51,830 nucleotides of DNA, taken from assembly GCA_018057925.1 (NCBI GenBank), contig JAGPCT010000021.1, positions 1 through 51,830 on the forward strand, written 5' to 3'. The notes under the pieces are model-generated. The model saw only the letters and a program-made list of their open reading frames with translations, did not search any database and was not told where the DNA came from. Both the position numbers and the translations under genes were made by a program. The DNA comes from Saprospiraceae bacterium. Its GTDB lineage: Bacteria > Bacteroidota > Bacteroidia > Chitinophagales > Saprospiraceae. Below, in pieces: positions 1 through 8,066 of the stretch (its first letter is position 1; every line of letters begins with the position of its first letter).

Positions 1-125
1 CAGTCATACTTCCGTTTCGAATGAGCAATGTAAAATTGAAAGGAATAAATTATTTAATCAAAAAAAGTTATCCACATTTAAATTACTGATTAGAAAAAGT
101 TGTCAACTAAAATCATGAAACTTCA
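1..125. repeat. Left copy of terminal inverted repeat
   Basis: Positions 1-125 match the reverse complement of 51704-51828 with two visible mismatches (left positions 43 and 118). The match stops at 125/126, where an open permease reading frame begins. Read outward (minus strand), the repeat has a TTGACA-like box, a GGAAG ribosome-binding-like stretch and an ATG at 5-7, as if an outward-facing gene, perhaps a transposase, starts there. It also holds TTATCCACA, a perfect DnaA-box-like 9-mer, at 68-76. It is most likely the end of an insertion sequence or other repeat at which assembly stopped. The element family is not recognisable from this much sequence. Confidence 0.85.
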
Positions 126-452
126 ATCATCACTTATGCATCTTTGATTTTTATTTTCTCCGTTTCGGGAGGTTTTAAGCAATTGGCAGTGTTGGCGAGT
201 GCAGCCATTTTATTCATTTATCTGGCTGTAATATTAGCAACCATTAAATTAGGAGGAAGAAAGCAGGATTCTTCTGAAAAGACTTTCAGGATGCCGGGAG
301 TATTAGTAGTTCCGCTAATTGGTATTGTCGCAATTGTTTGTGTATTAACCGGATTATCTAAAAAGGAAATATTGTCAACAATTATTTTTATTGCATTTAT
401 TTCATTTGTCTATATTGTGATGAAGAAAAAGAAAGACATACTGTTACCATAG
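126..452 (+). pseudogene. Amino-acid permease (APC superfamily), C-terminal fragment
   Basis: The frame is open from the edge of the left repeat, with no proper start codon; the first possible start inside it is a TTG at 144. The ~108 residues include SGGFKQLAVLASAAILF, resembling the late membrane segments of APC-type amino-acid transporters, then a basic loop (GGRKQ), two more hydrophobic helices and a lysine-rich tail. A full permease has about 430-480 residues, so only about the last quarter remains. The break coincides with the inner edge of the terminal repeat, which suggests disruption by a mobile element. The substrate cannot be told. It could be intact across an assembly break, but the frame has a stop (TAA at 108) inside the repeat. 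Confidence 0.7.
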
Positions 453-504
453 TGAATGGAGAATTATTAATGGTAAATTTTCTCGGGGAATAAAAACCTG
501 GAAG

Positions 505-591
505 GATTTAAAATAAATAATCCCGCTTGAAACCTGGGTAAACAAAACGAAGGAATATGAACCTTGTCAGGGTTTAATAAAATATACTAAA
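505..591 (+). repeat. REP-type leader repeat upstream of the RAYT gene
   Basis: This ~87 bp stretch contains imperfect inverted repeats (around CCCGCTTGAAACCTGGG and AACCTTGTCAGGGTT) and ends directly at the transposase start codon. A clearly related stretch occupies about 1302-1386, directly before the FIST gene. Known RAYT transposases are flanked by the REP palindromes they mobilise, so this is probably a substrate of the adjacent gene. Confidence 0.6.
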
Positions 592-1044
592 ATGAGCACA
601 TACACTCAAATACTATATCAAATAGTTTACAGTACCAAAGGCAGAGAAAAGACGCTTGAAGCTGAAAACAGAAAAGAGTTGTATAAATACATTTGGGGGA
701 TTTTAAAAAATAATAATTGTCATTTGTATCAAATTGGGGGAATAGAAGATCATATTCATATCATCACTCACTTGCACCTTTCTATTGCATTAGCCAATTT
801 AGTGAAAGACATAAAATTAGCAAGCAGCGATTTTATAAAAAAGGAAAACCTTTTCTCCAATTTTGGTGGCTGGCAGGATGGCTATGCCGCTTTTACTTAT
901 TCAATTGAAGCAAAAGAAAATTTAATTCGTTATGTAAAGAACCATGTAGAACATCACAAAACTAAAACCACAACCTTTATTGAAGAACTAAAAGAACTTT
1001 TATTAGAACATGAAATTGAATTCGATGAAAAGTATTTGTTGTGA
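592..1044 (+). CDS. REP-associated tyrosine transposase (IS200-like, Y1 HUH family)
   Basis: A 150-residue single-domain Y1 transposase. The HUH metal-binding motif is visible as DHIHII (about residues 53-58). The catalytic tyrosine lies in IRYVKNHVEHH, matching the family pattern Y-x-x-N-(Q/H)-x-x-H-H. Such enzymes nick and join single-stranded DNA at hairpins. The gene lies among palindromes: an imperfect leader upstream and three perfect short hairpins within 90 bp downstream, the usual setting for RAYTs, which mobilise REP sequences rather than themselves. Length is normal and no frameshift is seen, so it is probably functional. The ATG at 592 follows the repeat directly and no strong ribosome-binding site is visible. 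Confidence 0.88.
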   Translation: MSTYTQILYQIVYSTKGREKTLEAENRKELYKYIWGILKNNNCHLYQIGGIEDHIHIITHLHLSIALANLVKDIKLASSDFIKKENLFSNFGGWQDGYAAFTYSIEAKENLIRYVKNHVEHHKTKTTTFIEELKELLLEHEIEFDEKYLL

Positions 1045-1049
1045 TTATT

Positions 1050-1132
1050 CAACCACTTCGTGGTTGGGGCATACTCTTATTCCGTTTCCCTGCATTTCAT
1101 GCAGGGTTAATAAAATTAATCCCTTCGGGATT
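1050..1132. repeat. Cluster of three perfect REP-like hairpins
   Basis: Three short hairpins in a row: CAACCA/TGGTTG (1050-1066, CTTCG loop), CCCTGCAT/ATGCAGGG (1088-1106) and AATCCC/GGGATT (1118-1132, TTC loop). They start 5 bp after the transposase stop codon, and one or more may also end its transcript. They are likely REP sequences recognised by the adjacent RAYT (inference from position and the known family). Confidence 0.7.
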
Positions 1133-1289
1133 GTGTGTGGATAAACTATTTTAGATTATCAAATAGATTTAAAATAAAATACCATCGAATGGTTTAAGGA
1201 GTAATACAAACATAGAAAGATAATAAAAGTTAAACGATTCAAATTCAATAACCACGAATAAAAAATGAAGTAATATGAATAAAACCGAA

Positions 1290-1386
1290 AAGCCCGAAGG
1301 GCTTAAATATAAATAACTCCGGGTGAAACCCCGGGAAAAAAAGGAAGTAACAGAACCCTGAAAGGGGTTCAATAAAATAAAAAAAA
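1290..1386. repeat. Second REP-type leader repeat, upstream of the FIST gene
   Basis: It holds AAGCCC/GGGCTT (1290-1304), CCGGG/CCCGG (1319-1334) and GAACCC/GGGTTC (1353-1370). From about 1302 it aligns along its length with 505-591, including the ATAAATAA start and the TTTAATAAAATA-like end just before the ATG. It probably supplies the 5' untranslated region of the FIST gene. Confidence 0.65.
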
Positions 1387-2544
1387 ATGACCGCAAAATC
1401 AATCAAAGGAAAATCAACCGAAGAAATACAGGTAGCATTGCAACAAGCAATGAATGATGGTTTCAAACCCACTCTTGCAATAGCTTTTATTTCTATAAAA
1501 CAAGACAGGAGAGCAGTGTGTGAGCTACTCTCAAATAAAGGGATAGATATTTTCGGTGCGACATCCTGTGCTGAATTTTCAAATGATCATGAAAGTGAGG
1601 GAGGTGCTGTTATAATGCTATTTGATATGAATAGGGATAACTATTCAATTTTATTTACACCTATCGAAGGTGATTCAATTAATAATGCAGTAGCCTTTAC
1701 TTCAAATTTTGCAAAACAAAAGTTCACTAATCCATCATTGATAATTTGTAGCACAGGTATGAACAAGAAACAGGAATATTTTGACGGTGAGACTTTCGTA
1801 AGAAGTCTTGAAAAAAATCTTGGGCCGGATACGGTTTTCTTTGGTGGCATGGCAGGCGATGACTGGACATTTTCAGGAACGTATGTTTTTAATAATCAAC
1901 AAGAAACAGATTTGGGAATGATAGCTTTGGTTATTGATTCAGACAAAGTTTCAATAAAAGGTATGGCTATAACCGGATGGAAACCGATGGGTATTTCCCG
2001 AAAAGTGACAAAAAGTAAAGGCCCATTACTATATAGCATAGATGATCAGCCAGCAATAGAGATGTATTTTAAATATTTAGGTCAAATGGAGAATCTTAAA
2101 AATAAAGACTTTGACTTGTTTAAAGAAGTTGCTATTCATTATCCACTGATCGTGAAAAGAGAGTCTGGAGAGACCGTATTACGTACACCCATGAGTATTG
2201 ATCATACAGAGAATGCCTTAGTGATGGATAGTGAAATGACTGAAGGCACTGAGTTTTGGTTTACGGTACCACCGGATTTTGATATTACGGAAGAAATTAT
2301 TTATGAAGCAGAACAAGTCCAAAAAGAAGAAATGAATCAAGCTGATGCCCTGCTTATTTTTTCATGTGCGGGGCGACCTCCGGTATTAGGCCCACTTGTA
2401 CATGCAGAAAATAATGGATTGGCAGATGTATGGCAAACACAAATGGTCGGCTATTATACCTATGGAGAATATGGAAGAGCTAAAGGTGGAAAACAGGAAT
2501 TTCATTCAGGAGCTTGTTGCTGGGTGGCAATAAAAGAAAAATAA
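1387..2544 (+). CDS. FIST-domain sensory protein (FIST_N + FIST_C)
   Basis: 385 residues covering both halves of the FIST module. The N-terminal half (about 20-220) has the family patterns GIDIFGATSCAEF and FFGGMAGDDWTFSGTYVF; the C-terminal half (about 225-380) ends in ALLIFSCAGRPPVLGPLVHAEN and GYYTYGEYG. FIST domains are predicted small-ligand (possibly amino-acid) sensors, usually linked to histidine kinases or cyclases. It stands alone here but lies directly upstream of a kinase-rich block, so it may supply a ligand signal to that block (inference). No signal peptide or membrane segment is seen, so it is probably cytoplasmic. Its start codon abuts a REP-like repeat. Confidence 0.88.
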   Translation: MTAKSIKGKSTEEIQVALQQAMNDGFKPTLAIAFISIKQDRRAVCELLSNKGIDIFGATSCAEFSNDHESEGGAVIMLFDMNRDNYSILFTPIEGDSINNAVAFTSNFAKQKFTNPSLIICSTGMNKKQEYFDGETFVRSLEKNLGPDTVFFGGMAGDDWTFSGTYVFNNQQETDLGMIALVIDSDKVSIKGMAITGWKPMGISRKVTKSKGPLLYSIDDQPAIEMYFKYLGQMENLKNKDFDLFKEVAIHYPLIVKRESGETVLRTPMSIDHTENALVMDSEMTEGTEFWFTVPPDFDITEEIIYEAEQVQKEEMNQADALLIFSCAGRPPVLGPLVHAENNGLADVWQTQMVGYYTYGEYGRAKGGKQEFHSGACCWVAIKEK

Positions 2545-2597
2545 ATTAATGGTTAATTGTGAATGGTTAAACGAGAATTGTGAAGGAGAAAATCATT

Positions 2598-2942
2598 ATG
2601 ACAAAAAGATTTGCTTTTGCGTTGCGGGTTATCAAACTGTACTAATTCCTGTAAAGGGAAAAGAAAGAATTTATTCTGAGCAAACAATTGCTGCGATGTG
2701 GAATATGCATTGGTGCTATGGTTAGAGAATCAGGACAGGCAGGAAGCAAGCCGGATTTCATTCACAAATTAGCAATAGCACAGAAGGAGGCCAATGTAAC
2801 GGACTATTAGATAGAACTCTTTTATCCCTCCGCTTATATTAAACCGGACCTAAATAAATCCATATTTCAGGACATCATCGTAATAAGAAAATTATTAACT
2901 TTATTACTGAAAACATCAAAAGAAAGTAAAGAAGTAAAATAA
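2598..2942 (+). pseudogene. Four-helix-bundle (23S rRNA intervening-sequence type) protein, nonsense-mutated
   Basis: One uninterrupted reading register of 114 codons runs from ATG 2598 to TAA 2940-2942. It translates to recognisable family segments: FALRVIKLY, KEFILSKQLLR, IGAMVRES, then SKPDFIHKLAIAQKEAN and TDY-stop-IELFYP. The family consensus has a Trp after the TDY, so TGG has become TAG (2808-2810). Two more in-frame stops lie at 2643-2645 and 2652-2654. No frameshift is needed, so the gene decayed by point mutation only. Such proteins were first found in 23S rRNA intervening sequences but are also common as free-standing genes in Bacteroidota. Function is unknown. Confidence 0.75.
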
Positions 2943-2963
2943 TTAACAATTAATAATTGACCA

Positions 2964-5786
2964 TTGAACCGACATCTCCAATTCATTTTAAACTCCATTC
3001 AGCAATCTGAGCATTTGAATACAGAAGAGAAAAATGCGCTTTTAATTGCTATAAACGACGCTGACAAAGAATTTGCAATTTCTGAATTCAAACTCGACCG
3101 TACCGAAAAAGTAAAACGCACTACCGCGATTCTATTAGAAGAAACTATTGCCGAACTGGAACAAAAAAGAAGAGCTGTTGAGGAACAGAATGAGGAACTT
3201 GAAATAGAAGCAGCATTGGAAAAAGTGAGAAGCCGCTCATTGGCCATGCACAAAAGTGATGAATTGAAAGAGGTGATAAAAGTGGTGCTTGAACAATTTA
3301 TTCATCTCAATATCAAAGCAGAGCATGCGGGTTTTTATATTGACTACAAAGCTCAGGATGACATGCACATTTGGTTAGCCGACCCCAATCTTGAACCCTT
3401 CTTTGCCATCATCCCCTATTTTGACACACCTACCTGGAACAGTTTTCTGGATGCCAAAGCCAAGGGAATACCACTGCACACCGACTTGCTGAATTTTGAA
3501 GAAAAAAATAAATTCTATCAATCTCTTTTTAAATTGTTTACCATACCTGATGAAGCAAAGCAATTTTATATGCAATGCAAAGGGCTTGCCGTTTCTACAG
3601 TGTTGTTGGATAATGTTGGGTTGTACATTGAAAATTTTTCCGCTATTCCTTATACTGATGAGGAAAATAAAATACTCATGCGATTTGGGAAAGTATTTCA
3701 ACAAACTTATACGCGGTTTCTTGATTTGCAAAAAGCTGAATTGCAGGCAAGGGAGGGGCAGATACAGTTGGCATTAGAAAGAGTAAGAGCCAGATCGATG
3801 GCTATGCATGTTTCAAAAGAATTAAAAGAGGTTGCAAAAGAAATGAGGAATCAATTCGGCCTGCTCGGCCAGAAAGAACTGGAAACCTGCGCCATTCATT
3901 TATGGAATCAGTCATCCGGCCAGTTGGAAGCATGGGCTGCCCTTCGTAACCCTGATAATACAGGAGATATCATAGAGTCTGAAACGAGGTTTGACATTAA
4001 AGGTATCAGGATATTAGAAGAGTCGTTTCAGAATTATCTTGCGGGCAAAAGGGATTATGTAATCATTAGTGATGCCGTCAGAGCAAAAGAATTCTTTAAA
4101 GCAATAAAAAAGATTGATCCAAAAGCATACGATTTTCTCGCTAAAAGGACAAAGAATGTTAAAGCTGACGGCATTACTGCATATTGGTCAGTTTCAGATT
4201 TTCGAGGAGGATCACTTGTGATGGTAACAATTAATCCTCCTGATGAAAATTCAAGAACATTGTTACAAAGATTTGCAATTGTATTTGGACAGGCCTATCA
4301 GAGGTTTAGAGATTTACAAAAAGCAGAAGCGCAGGCAAGAGAAGCACAGATAGAAGCGGCGTTGGAAAAAGTGCGGAGCAGAACACTTGCGATGCAACGA
4401 TCTGATGAGTTGGCAGAAACTTCTGCTGTGCTTTTTCAACAACTCATATTGCTGGGCATTAAGCCCAACCGTTTATACATCGCCATTATGAAAGATGCCC
4501 TTCCGAACGAATCATCCGGGCGGAAAAAAGGAGATGCAGAATTCTGGATAACGGATGAAGACGGCAGCAAAGTAAGCATGGCTTATCAAGACAATCTGCT
4601 AAACAACCCTACATTTAAAAAAATGTTTGATGGATGGGTTAAACAAGAAAAATCGCTGATAATAGATATGCATGGTGAAGAACTGAAAGAATATTTTAAC
4701 TATCTAAACAGCATTCATGTTCCTTTCAAAGGCGGGATGGCGCAACAAAGAAGGATACAATACATCGCTTATTTCAACAATGGGTTTATTGGTATGGCTT
4801 CGCCGGATGAACAGCCGGAAGAAACCCTTCAATTACTCGAACGATTTGCCGGTGTATTTAATTTAACCTTTACCCGTTTCAACGACCTGAAAATGGCGGA
4901 AGCACATGCCCTACATGCTGAGCAGGATTTGATTGAAATAAAAGCAGCCAGAAAAAAAGCAGAAGATACGCTGACCGAATTGCAGTCCACCCAGGCCCAA
5001 CTCATCCAATCCGAAAAAATGGCTTCGCTTGGTGAACTCACCGCGGGAATAGCACATGAAATACAAAACCCGTTGAATTTTGTCAATAATTTTTCGGAGG
5101 TAAGTACCGAACTTGTTGATGAAATGAATGAAGAAATTACAAAAGGTAATTTAGATGATGCTAAAGAAATAGCGAATGATTTAAAACAAAACTTAGAAAA
5201 AATAAATCATCATGGTAAACGTGCCGGTGATATTGTAAAAGGTATGTTGCAGCACAGCCGCAGCAGCACAGGGCAAAAAGAACCCACTGACATTAACGCC
5301 TTGTGTGATGAATATTTGAGATTAGCTTATCATGGCTTAAGAGCAAAGGACAAAAGCTTCAACGCGCAGTTTGAAACTGATTTTGATGAAGCACTTCCAA
5401 AAATAAATGTAGTACCACAAGATATGGGGAGAGTGATTTTGAATTTAATTAATAATGCGTTTTATGCCTGTGCTGAGCGAAGTCGAAGTGCGGTGAATGA
5501 AGAGCAAAAATCAGGTGTTGAAAATTATCAACCACTCGTTTCAATTCAAACAAAAAAATCAGGTGATAAAATTGAAATACGTGTAAACGATAATGGCAAT
5601 GGCATTCCTAAAAATATTATTGACAAAATCTTTCAGCCCTTTTTTACCACCAAACCAACAGGACAGGGAACGGGGCTGGGATTAAGTTTGAGTTATGATA
5701 TTGTGAAGGCGCATGACGGGGAGATAAAAGTGGAGACGAAGGAAGGAGAAGGAACAGAGTTTCTGATTCAGTTGCCTGTTGTCTGA
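2964..5786 (+). CDS. Soluble multi-sensor histidine kinase
   Basis: 940 residues, no signal peptide or membrane segments. An N-terminal helical region (1-75) precedes three sensor units of about 190 residues. Each opens with a coiled-coil signature: EAALEKVRSRSLAM near residue 79, LALERVRARSMAM near 266 and EAALEKVRSRTLAM near 463. The units are GAF-like in length but not confidently assigned. A coiled coil then leads to the HisKA domain (phospho-acceptor His698 in GIAHEIQNPLNF) and HATPase_c (N box near 825; G1 NDNGNGIP; F box FQPFFTTKP; G2 GQGTGLGLSLS). An 8-residue insertion follows the N box. The start is a TTG; an in-frame stop lies two codons upstream and the next ATG would remove conserved sequence. 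The likely partner is one of the receivers at 8.1-9.5 kb. Confidence 0.9.
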   Translation: MNRHLQFILNSIQQSEHLNTEEKNALLIAINDADKEFAISEFKLDRTEKVKRTTAILLEETIAELEQKRRAVEEQNEELEIEAALEKVRSRSLAMHKSDELKEVIKVVLEQFIHLNIKAEHAGFYIDYKAQDDMHIWLADPNLEPFFAIIPYFDTPTWNSFLDAKAKGIPLHTDLLNFEEKNKFYQSLFKLFTIPDEAKQFYMQCKGLAVSTVLLDNVGLYIENFSAIPYTDEENKILMRFGKVFQQTYTRFLDLQKAELQAREGQIQLALERVRARSMAMHVSKELKEVAKEMRNQFGLLGQKELETCAIHLWNQSSGQLEAWAALRNPDNTGDIIESETRFDIKGIRILEESFQNYLAGKRDYVIISDAVRAKEFFKAIKKIDPKAYDFLAKRTKNVKADGITAYWSVSDFRGGSLVMVTINPPDENSRTLLQRFAIVFGQAYQRFRDLQKAEAQAREAQIEAALEKVRSRTLAMQRSDELAETSAVLFQQLILLGIKPNRLYIAIMKDALPNESSGRKKGDAEFWITDEDGSKVSMAYQDNLLNNPTFKKMFDGWVKQEKSLIIDMHGEELKEYFNYLNSIHVPFKGGMAQQRRIQYIAYFNNGFIGMASPDEQPEETLQLLERFAGVFNLTFTRFNDLKMAEAHALHAEQDLIEIKAARKKAEDTLTELQSTQAQLIQSEKMASLGELTAGIAHEIQNPLNFVNNFSEVSTELVDEMNEEITKGNLDDAKEIANDLKQNLEKINHHGKRAGDIVKGMLQHSRSSTGQKEPTDINALCDEYLRLAYHGLRAKDKSFNAQFETDFDEALPKINVVPQDMGRVILNLINNAFYACAERSRSAVNEEQKSGVENYQPLVSIQTKKSGDKIEIRVNDNGNGIPKNIIDKIFQPFFTTKPTGQGTGLGLSLSYDIVKAHDGEIKVETKEGEGTEFLIQLPVV
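5469..5492 (+). repeat. In-frame 24-nt insertion in the kinase N box
   Basis: Between NAFYA and VNE, usually contiguous in related kinases, lie eight extra codons encoding CAERSRSA. The DNA contains GAGCGAAGTCGAAG, which resembles the core of short palindromic intergenic repeats I recall from Bacteroidota. The same insertion is in the second kinase at 7585-7608. It may be a repeat element domesticated in frame. Confidence 0.5.
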
Positions 5787-5927
5787 ATCACGGATTATTT
5801 TGATTAAAAGATTACACTGATGGATAGTATATTAAAATCAGTGAAATCCATCCATCCGTGAGAATCAGTGATTCAGACAATAAAGGTTGTCTGAATCACG
5901 GATTAGAATGATTAAAGGATTACACTG
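5779..5927 (+). repeat. 41-nt direct repeat pair after the kinase
   Basis: The 41-nt stretches 5779-5819 and 5887-5927 are near-identical, starting TTGTCTGAATCACGGATTA and ending GATTACACTG. The first copy contains the last codons and stop of the kinase; the second lies just before the GxxExxY gene. A shorter related stretch follows the second kinase at about 7894-7935. The layout suggests duplication of a kinase 3' end together with, or by insertion of, the GxxExxY gene. Confidence 0.65.
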
Positions 5928-5937
5928 GAAAAATAGT

Positions 5938-6315
5938 ATGGCAGAATTAAAATATAAAGACATAACCGAAAAAATCATTGGGGCTTCATTTGAGGTACAT
6001 AAGTTTCTCGGAAATGGGTTTCAAGAGGTGATTTACCAAAGAGCACTTGCCTGGGAATTTTCACAAGCTGGGCTTGAATTTGCCAGAGAAATAGAGCAGG
6101 ATATATTCTATAAAGAACTCACTGAGCCAATTGGGACAAGAAGAGCGGATTTTGTTGTAGAAGGAAAAGTTTTGGTGGAGATAAAAGCTGTTGTTGAGAT
6201 GGAAGATGTTCACTTAGCACAGATTTTAAACTATTTGAAAGCATACAAACTCGAAGTTGGCTTGCTAATCAATTTTGGAAGTAAGAGTTTAATTTTTAAA
6301 AGATTGGTGCTATAA
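5938..6315 (+). CDS. GxxExxY protein (PD-(D/E)XK-like family)
   Basis: 125 residues from ATG 5938. The naming motif appears as GNGFQEVIYQRAL (G-x-x-E-x-x-Y) near residue 27. RRADFVVEGKVLVEIKAV follows in the middle, with Asp and E-x-K placed as in the PD-(D/E)XK nuclease fold to which the family is distantly related. The C-terminal ILNYLKAYKLEVGLLINFG is also typical. Function is unknown; a nuclease role is only inferred from the fold. A TTG at 5887 would add 17 residues, but that stretch is the 41-nt repeat and not family sequence. Genes of this type are often scattered singly among repeats in Bacteroidota, as here between two kinases. Confidence 0.88.
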   Translation: MAELKYKDITEKIIGASFEVHKFLGNGFQEVIYQRALAWEFSQAGLEFAREIEQDIFYKELTEPIGTRRADFVVEGKVLVEIKAVVEMEDVHLAQILNYLKAYKLEVGLLINFGSKSLIFKRLVL

Positions 6316-6531
6316 AATAAAACCAGTGAAATCAAAAAAAACAGGTTTCAATCATTGATCCAGACAAAAATATGTAACCTAATAAATAGAATAAAACAAT
6401 TCAATATTAATTGGTATCTTTCGAATAAATTCTTTTTAAATCAATCAAAACATTATTTGTGTAATTATATTTGTAGAACCAATCAATGGAATAATGTGCT
6501 TTGTTATTAAACAATACTAGAATATAAATAT

Positions 6532-7902
6532 ATGAATTTTGAGTTCATCACAATAGCTCTAATCGTTAGGTATCTTATAAAGTGGTTAGTTACTTCTGAT
6601 GTGAAAACTATTTGGATAAAGTGGTTAAGATGGACTATGTATGTATCATTAGCATTGGCAATAAGCAGTGTGTTTTTAGATCGTATCAGCAATTTTTTAG
6701 ACTTTGTATCATCCGTTACCTTATTGGGATGCGCTTGGATACTTTATAGTCAGCCGATTTTTCGTTCGGCTCGGCAGATTTTGATAGCCATTTTGCCTTA
6801 TATTATTATATCCATGGTGGTTTTTATTCTCAAATGGATTTTTCCTGGATTTTATATAGATTGGAAGCGTATTCTAGAGAGTTTAAGTATTTTTTCAATC
6901 CTTTGGGGTATAGGTGTCTGGATTTTAATGATGAAGCAACAGAAGGAATTAGAAAAAGCTAATAAAAGAGTCAAAGATCAGGAGCATGAAAACCAAATTG
7001 TTACACAAATGAAAATTGCTTTGGAGGTACAAGTTCTGGAACGTACTGCCGAAATTACTCGACAAAAAGATGAGCTGCAACGTACGTTAGAGGAATTGCA
7101 ATCCACCCAAAGTCAGCTTATCCAATCTGAAAAAATGGCGTCCTTAGGGGAACTGACAGCCGGAATAGCACATGAAATACAGAACCCGCTAAACTTTGTG
7201 AATAATTTCAGTGAAGTCAATAAAGAAATGGTTCCAGAAGTCATTCAGGAAATCGAAAATGGTAATCTTGATGCAGCAAAAGAAGTGTTGAATGATATAC
7301 TAACAAATTCTGAGAAAATCAATTATCATGGCAAGCGCGCAGATGCAATTGTAAAAAGCATGTTGCAGCATTCAAGGAAAAGTACCGGACAAAAAGAGCC
7401 AACCGACATCAATGCCCTCTGTGATGAATACCTGCGTTTGAGTTACCATGGTTTACGTGCCAAAGACAAATCGTTTAACGCAGATTTCAGTATGGATTTT
7501 GATCAGGGTATTATGAAAGTTAATATCGTGACACAAGATATAGGTCGAGTACTACTCAATTTGTTCAACAATGCTTTCTATGCCTGTGCTGAACGAAGCC
7601 GAAATGCAGTCAATGAAAAGCACAAGATGCCTGGAGATGATTATAAACCCATGGTCAGGGTGAGTACAAAATTGTTATTTGGAAAAATACAAATCCACGT
7701 CTCCGACAATGGCAATGGGATCCCTCCTGATTTGAAAGATAAGATCTTCCAACCCTTTTTCACCACTAAGCCTACTGGGCAAGGCACAGGACTCGGATTA
7801 AGCCTGAGTTATGATATCGTAAAATCGCATGGTGGTGAATTGGAAGTAAATAGCATAGAAGGTAAAGGAACGGAGTTTGTGATACAATTGCCCGTTGTCT
7901 GA
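6532..7902 (+). CDS. Membrane-bound sensor histidine kinase
   Basis: 456 residues. The N-terminal ~145 residues hold about four hydrophobic segments (roughly 34-52, 57-75, 82-103, 118-138). A long coiled coil (about 145-200) follows, then HisKA with His214 in GIAHEIQNPLNF and a HATPase_c domain (N box NLFNNAFYA, G1 SDNGNGIP, G2 GQGTGLGLSLS). The catalytic half is strongly similar to that of the upstream 940-aa kinase and carries the same CAERSR(S/N)A insertion, so the two are paralogues by duplication with exchanged sensor modules. The membrane part matches no sensor domain I recognise. Two receivers follow at 165 bp, the likely phosphotransfer targets. Confidence 0.9.
   Translation: MNFEFITIALIVRYLIKWLVTSDVKTIWIKWLRWTMYVSLALAISSVFLDRISNFLDFVSSVTLLGCAWILYSQPIFRSARQILIAILPYIIISMVVFILKWIFPGFYIDWKRILESLSIFSILWGIGVWILMMKQQKELEKANKRVKDQEHENQIVTQMKIALEVQVLERTAEITRQKDELQRTLEELQSTQSQLIQSEKMASLGELTAGIAHEIQNPLNFVNNFSEVNKEMVPEVIQEIENGNLDAAKEVLNDILTNSEKINYHGKRADAIVKSMLQHSRKSTGQKEPTDINALCDEYLRLSYHGLRAKDKSFNADFSMDFDQGIMKVNIVTQDIGRVLLNLFNNAFYACAERSRNAVNEKHKMPGDDYKPMVRVSTKLLFGKIQIHVSDNGNGIPPDLKDKIFQPFFTTKPTGQGTGLGLSLSYDIVKSHGGELEVNSIEGKGTEFVIQLPVV
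7585..7608 (+). repeat. In-frame 24-nt insertion in the second kinase N box
   Basis: Eight codons encoding CAERSRNA sit between NAFYA and VNEK, at the same place as the insertion in the upstream kinase. Several synonymous differences and one S-to-N change separate the copies, so the insertion predates the duplication. Confidence 0.5.
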
Positions 7903-8066
7903 ATCATGGGTGAATTTGTTTAATGGATTACAGGGATGGATAATATAGATGGATGTCATGGATAGAAGGTGGGTGAAATCAATAAATCACCACCGATACA
8001 TTATTTGGGTAAAAATTCAAAGGGAATTAATAAAATGTTTTATTTTTAACTAAGAAATATGTCATT

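Noticed and set aside
60-80. TTATCCACA DnaA box as part of a replication origin
   Set aside because: Only one box per terminal repeat, inside a likely mobile element, with no dnaA, dnaN or box cluster nearby.
1169-1472. Minus-strand open frames between the transposase and FIST genes
   Set aside because: They are low-complexity translations of the REP-like repeat and of the FIST coding region.
2598-2942. Stop-codon readthrough or recoding of the four-helix-bundle gene
   Set aside because: It needs two different stop codons (TAA twice and TAG) to be decoded, while other genes use both as normal stops.
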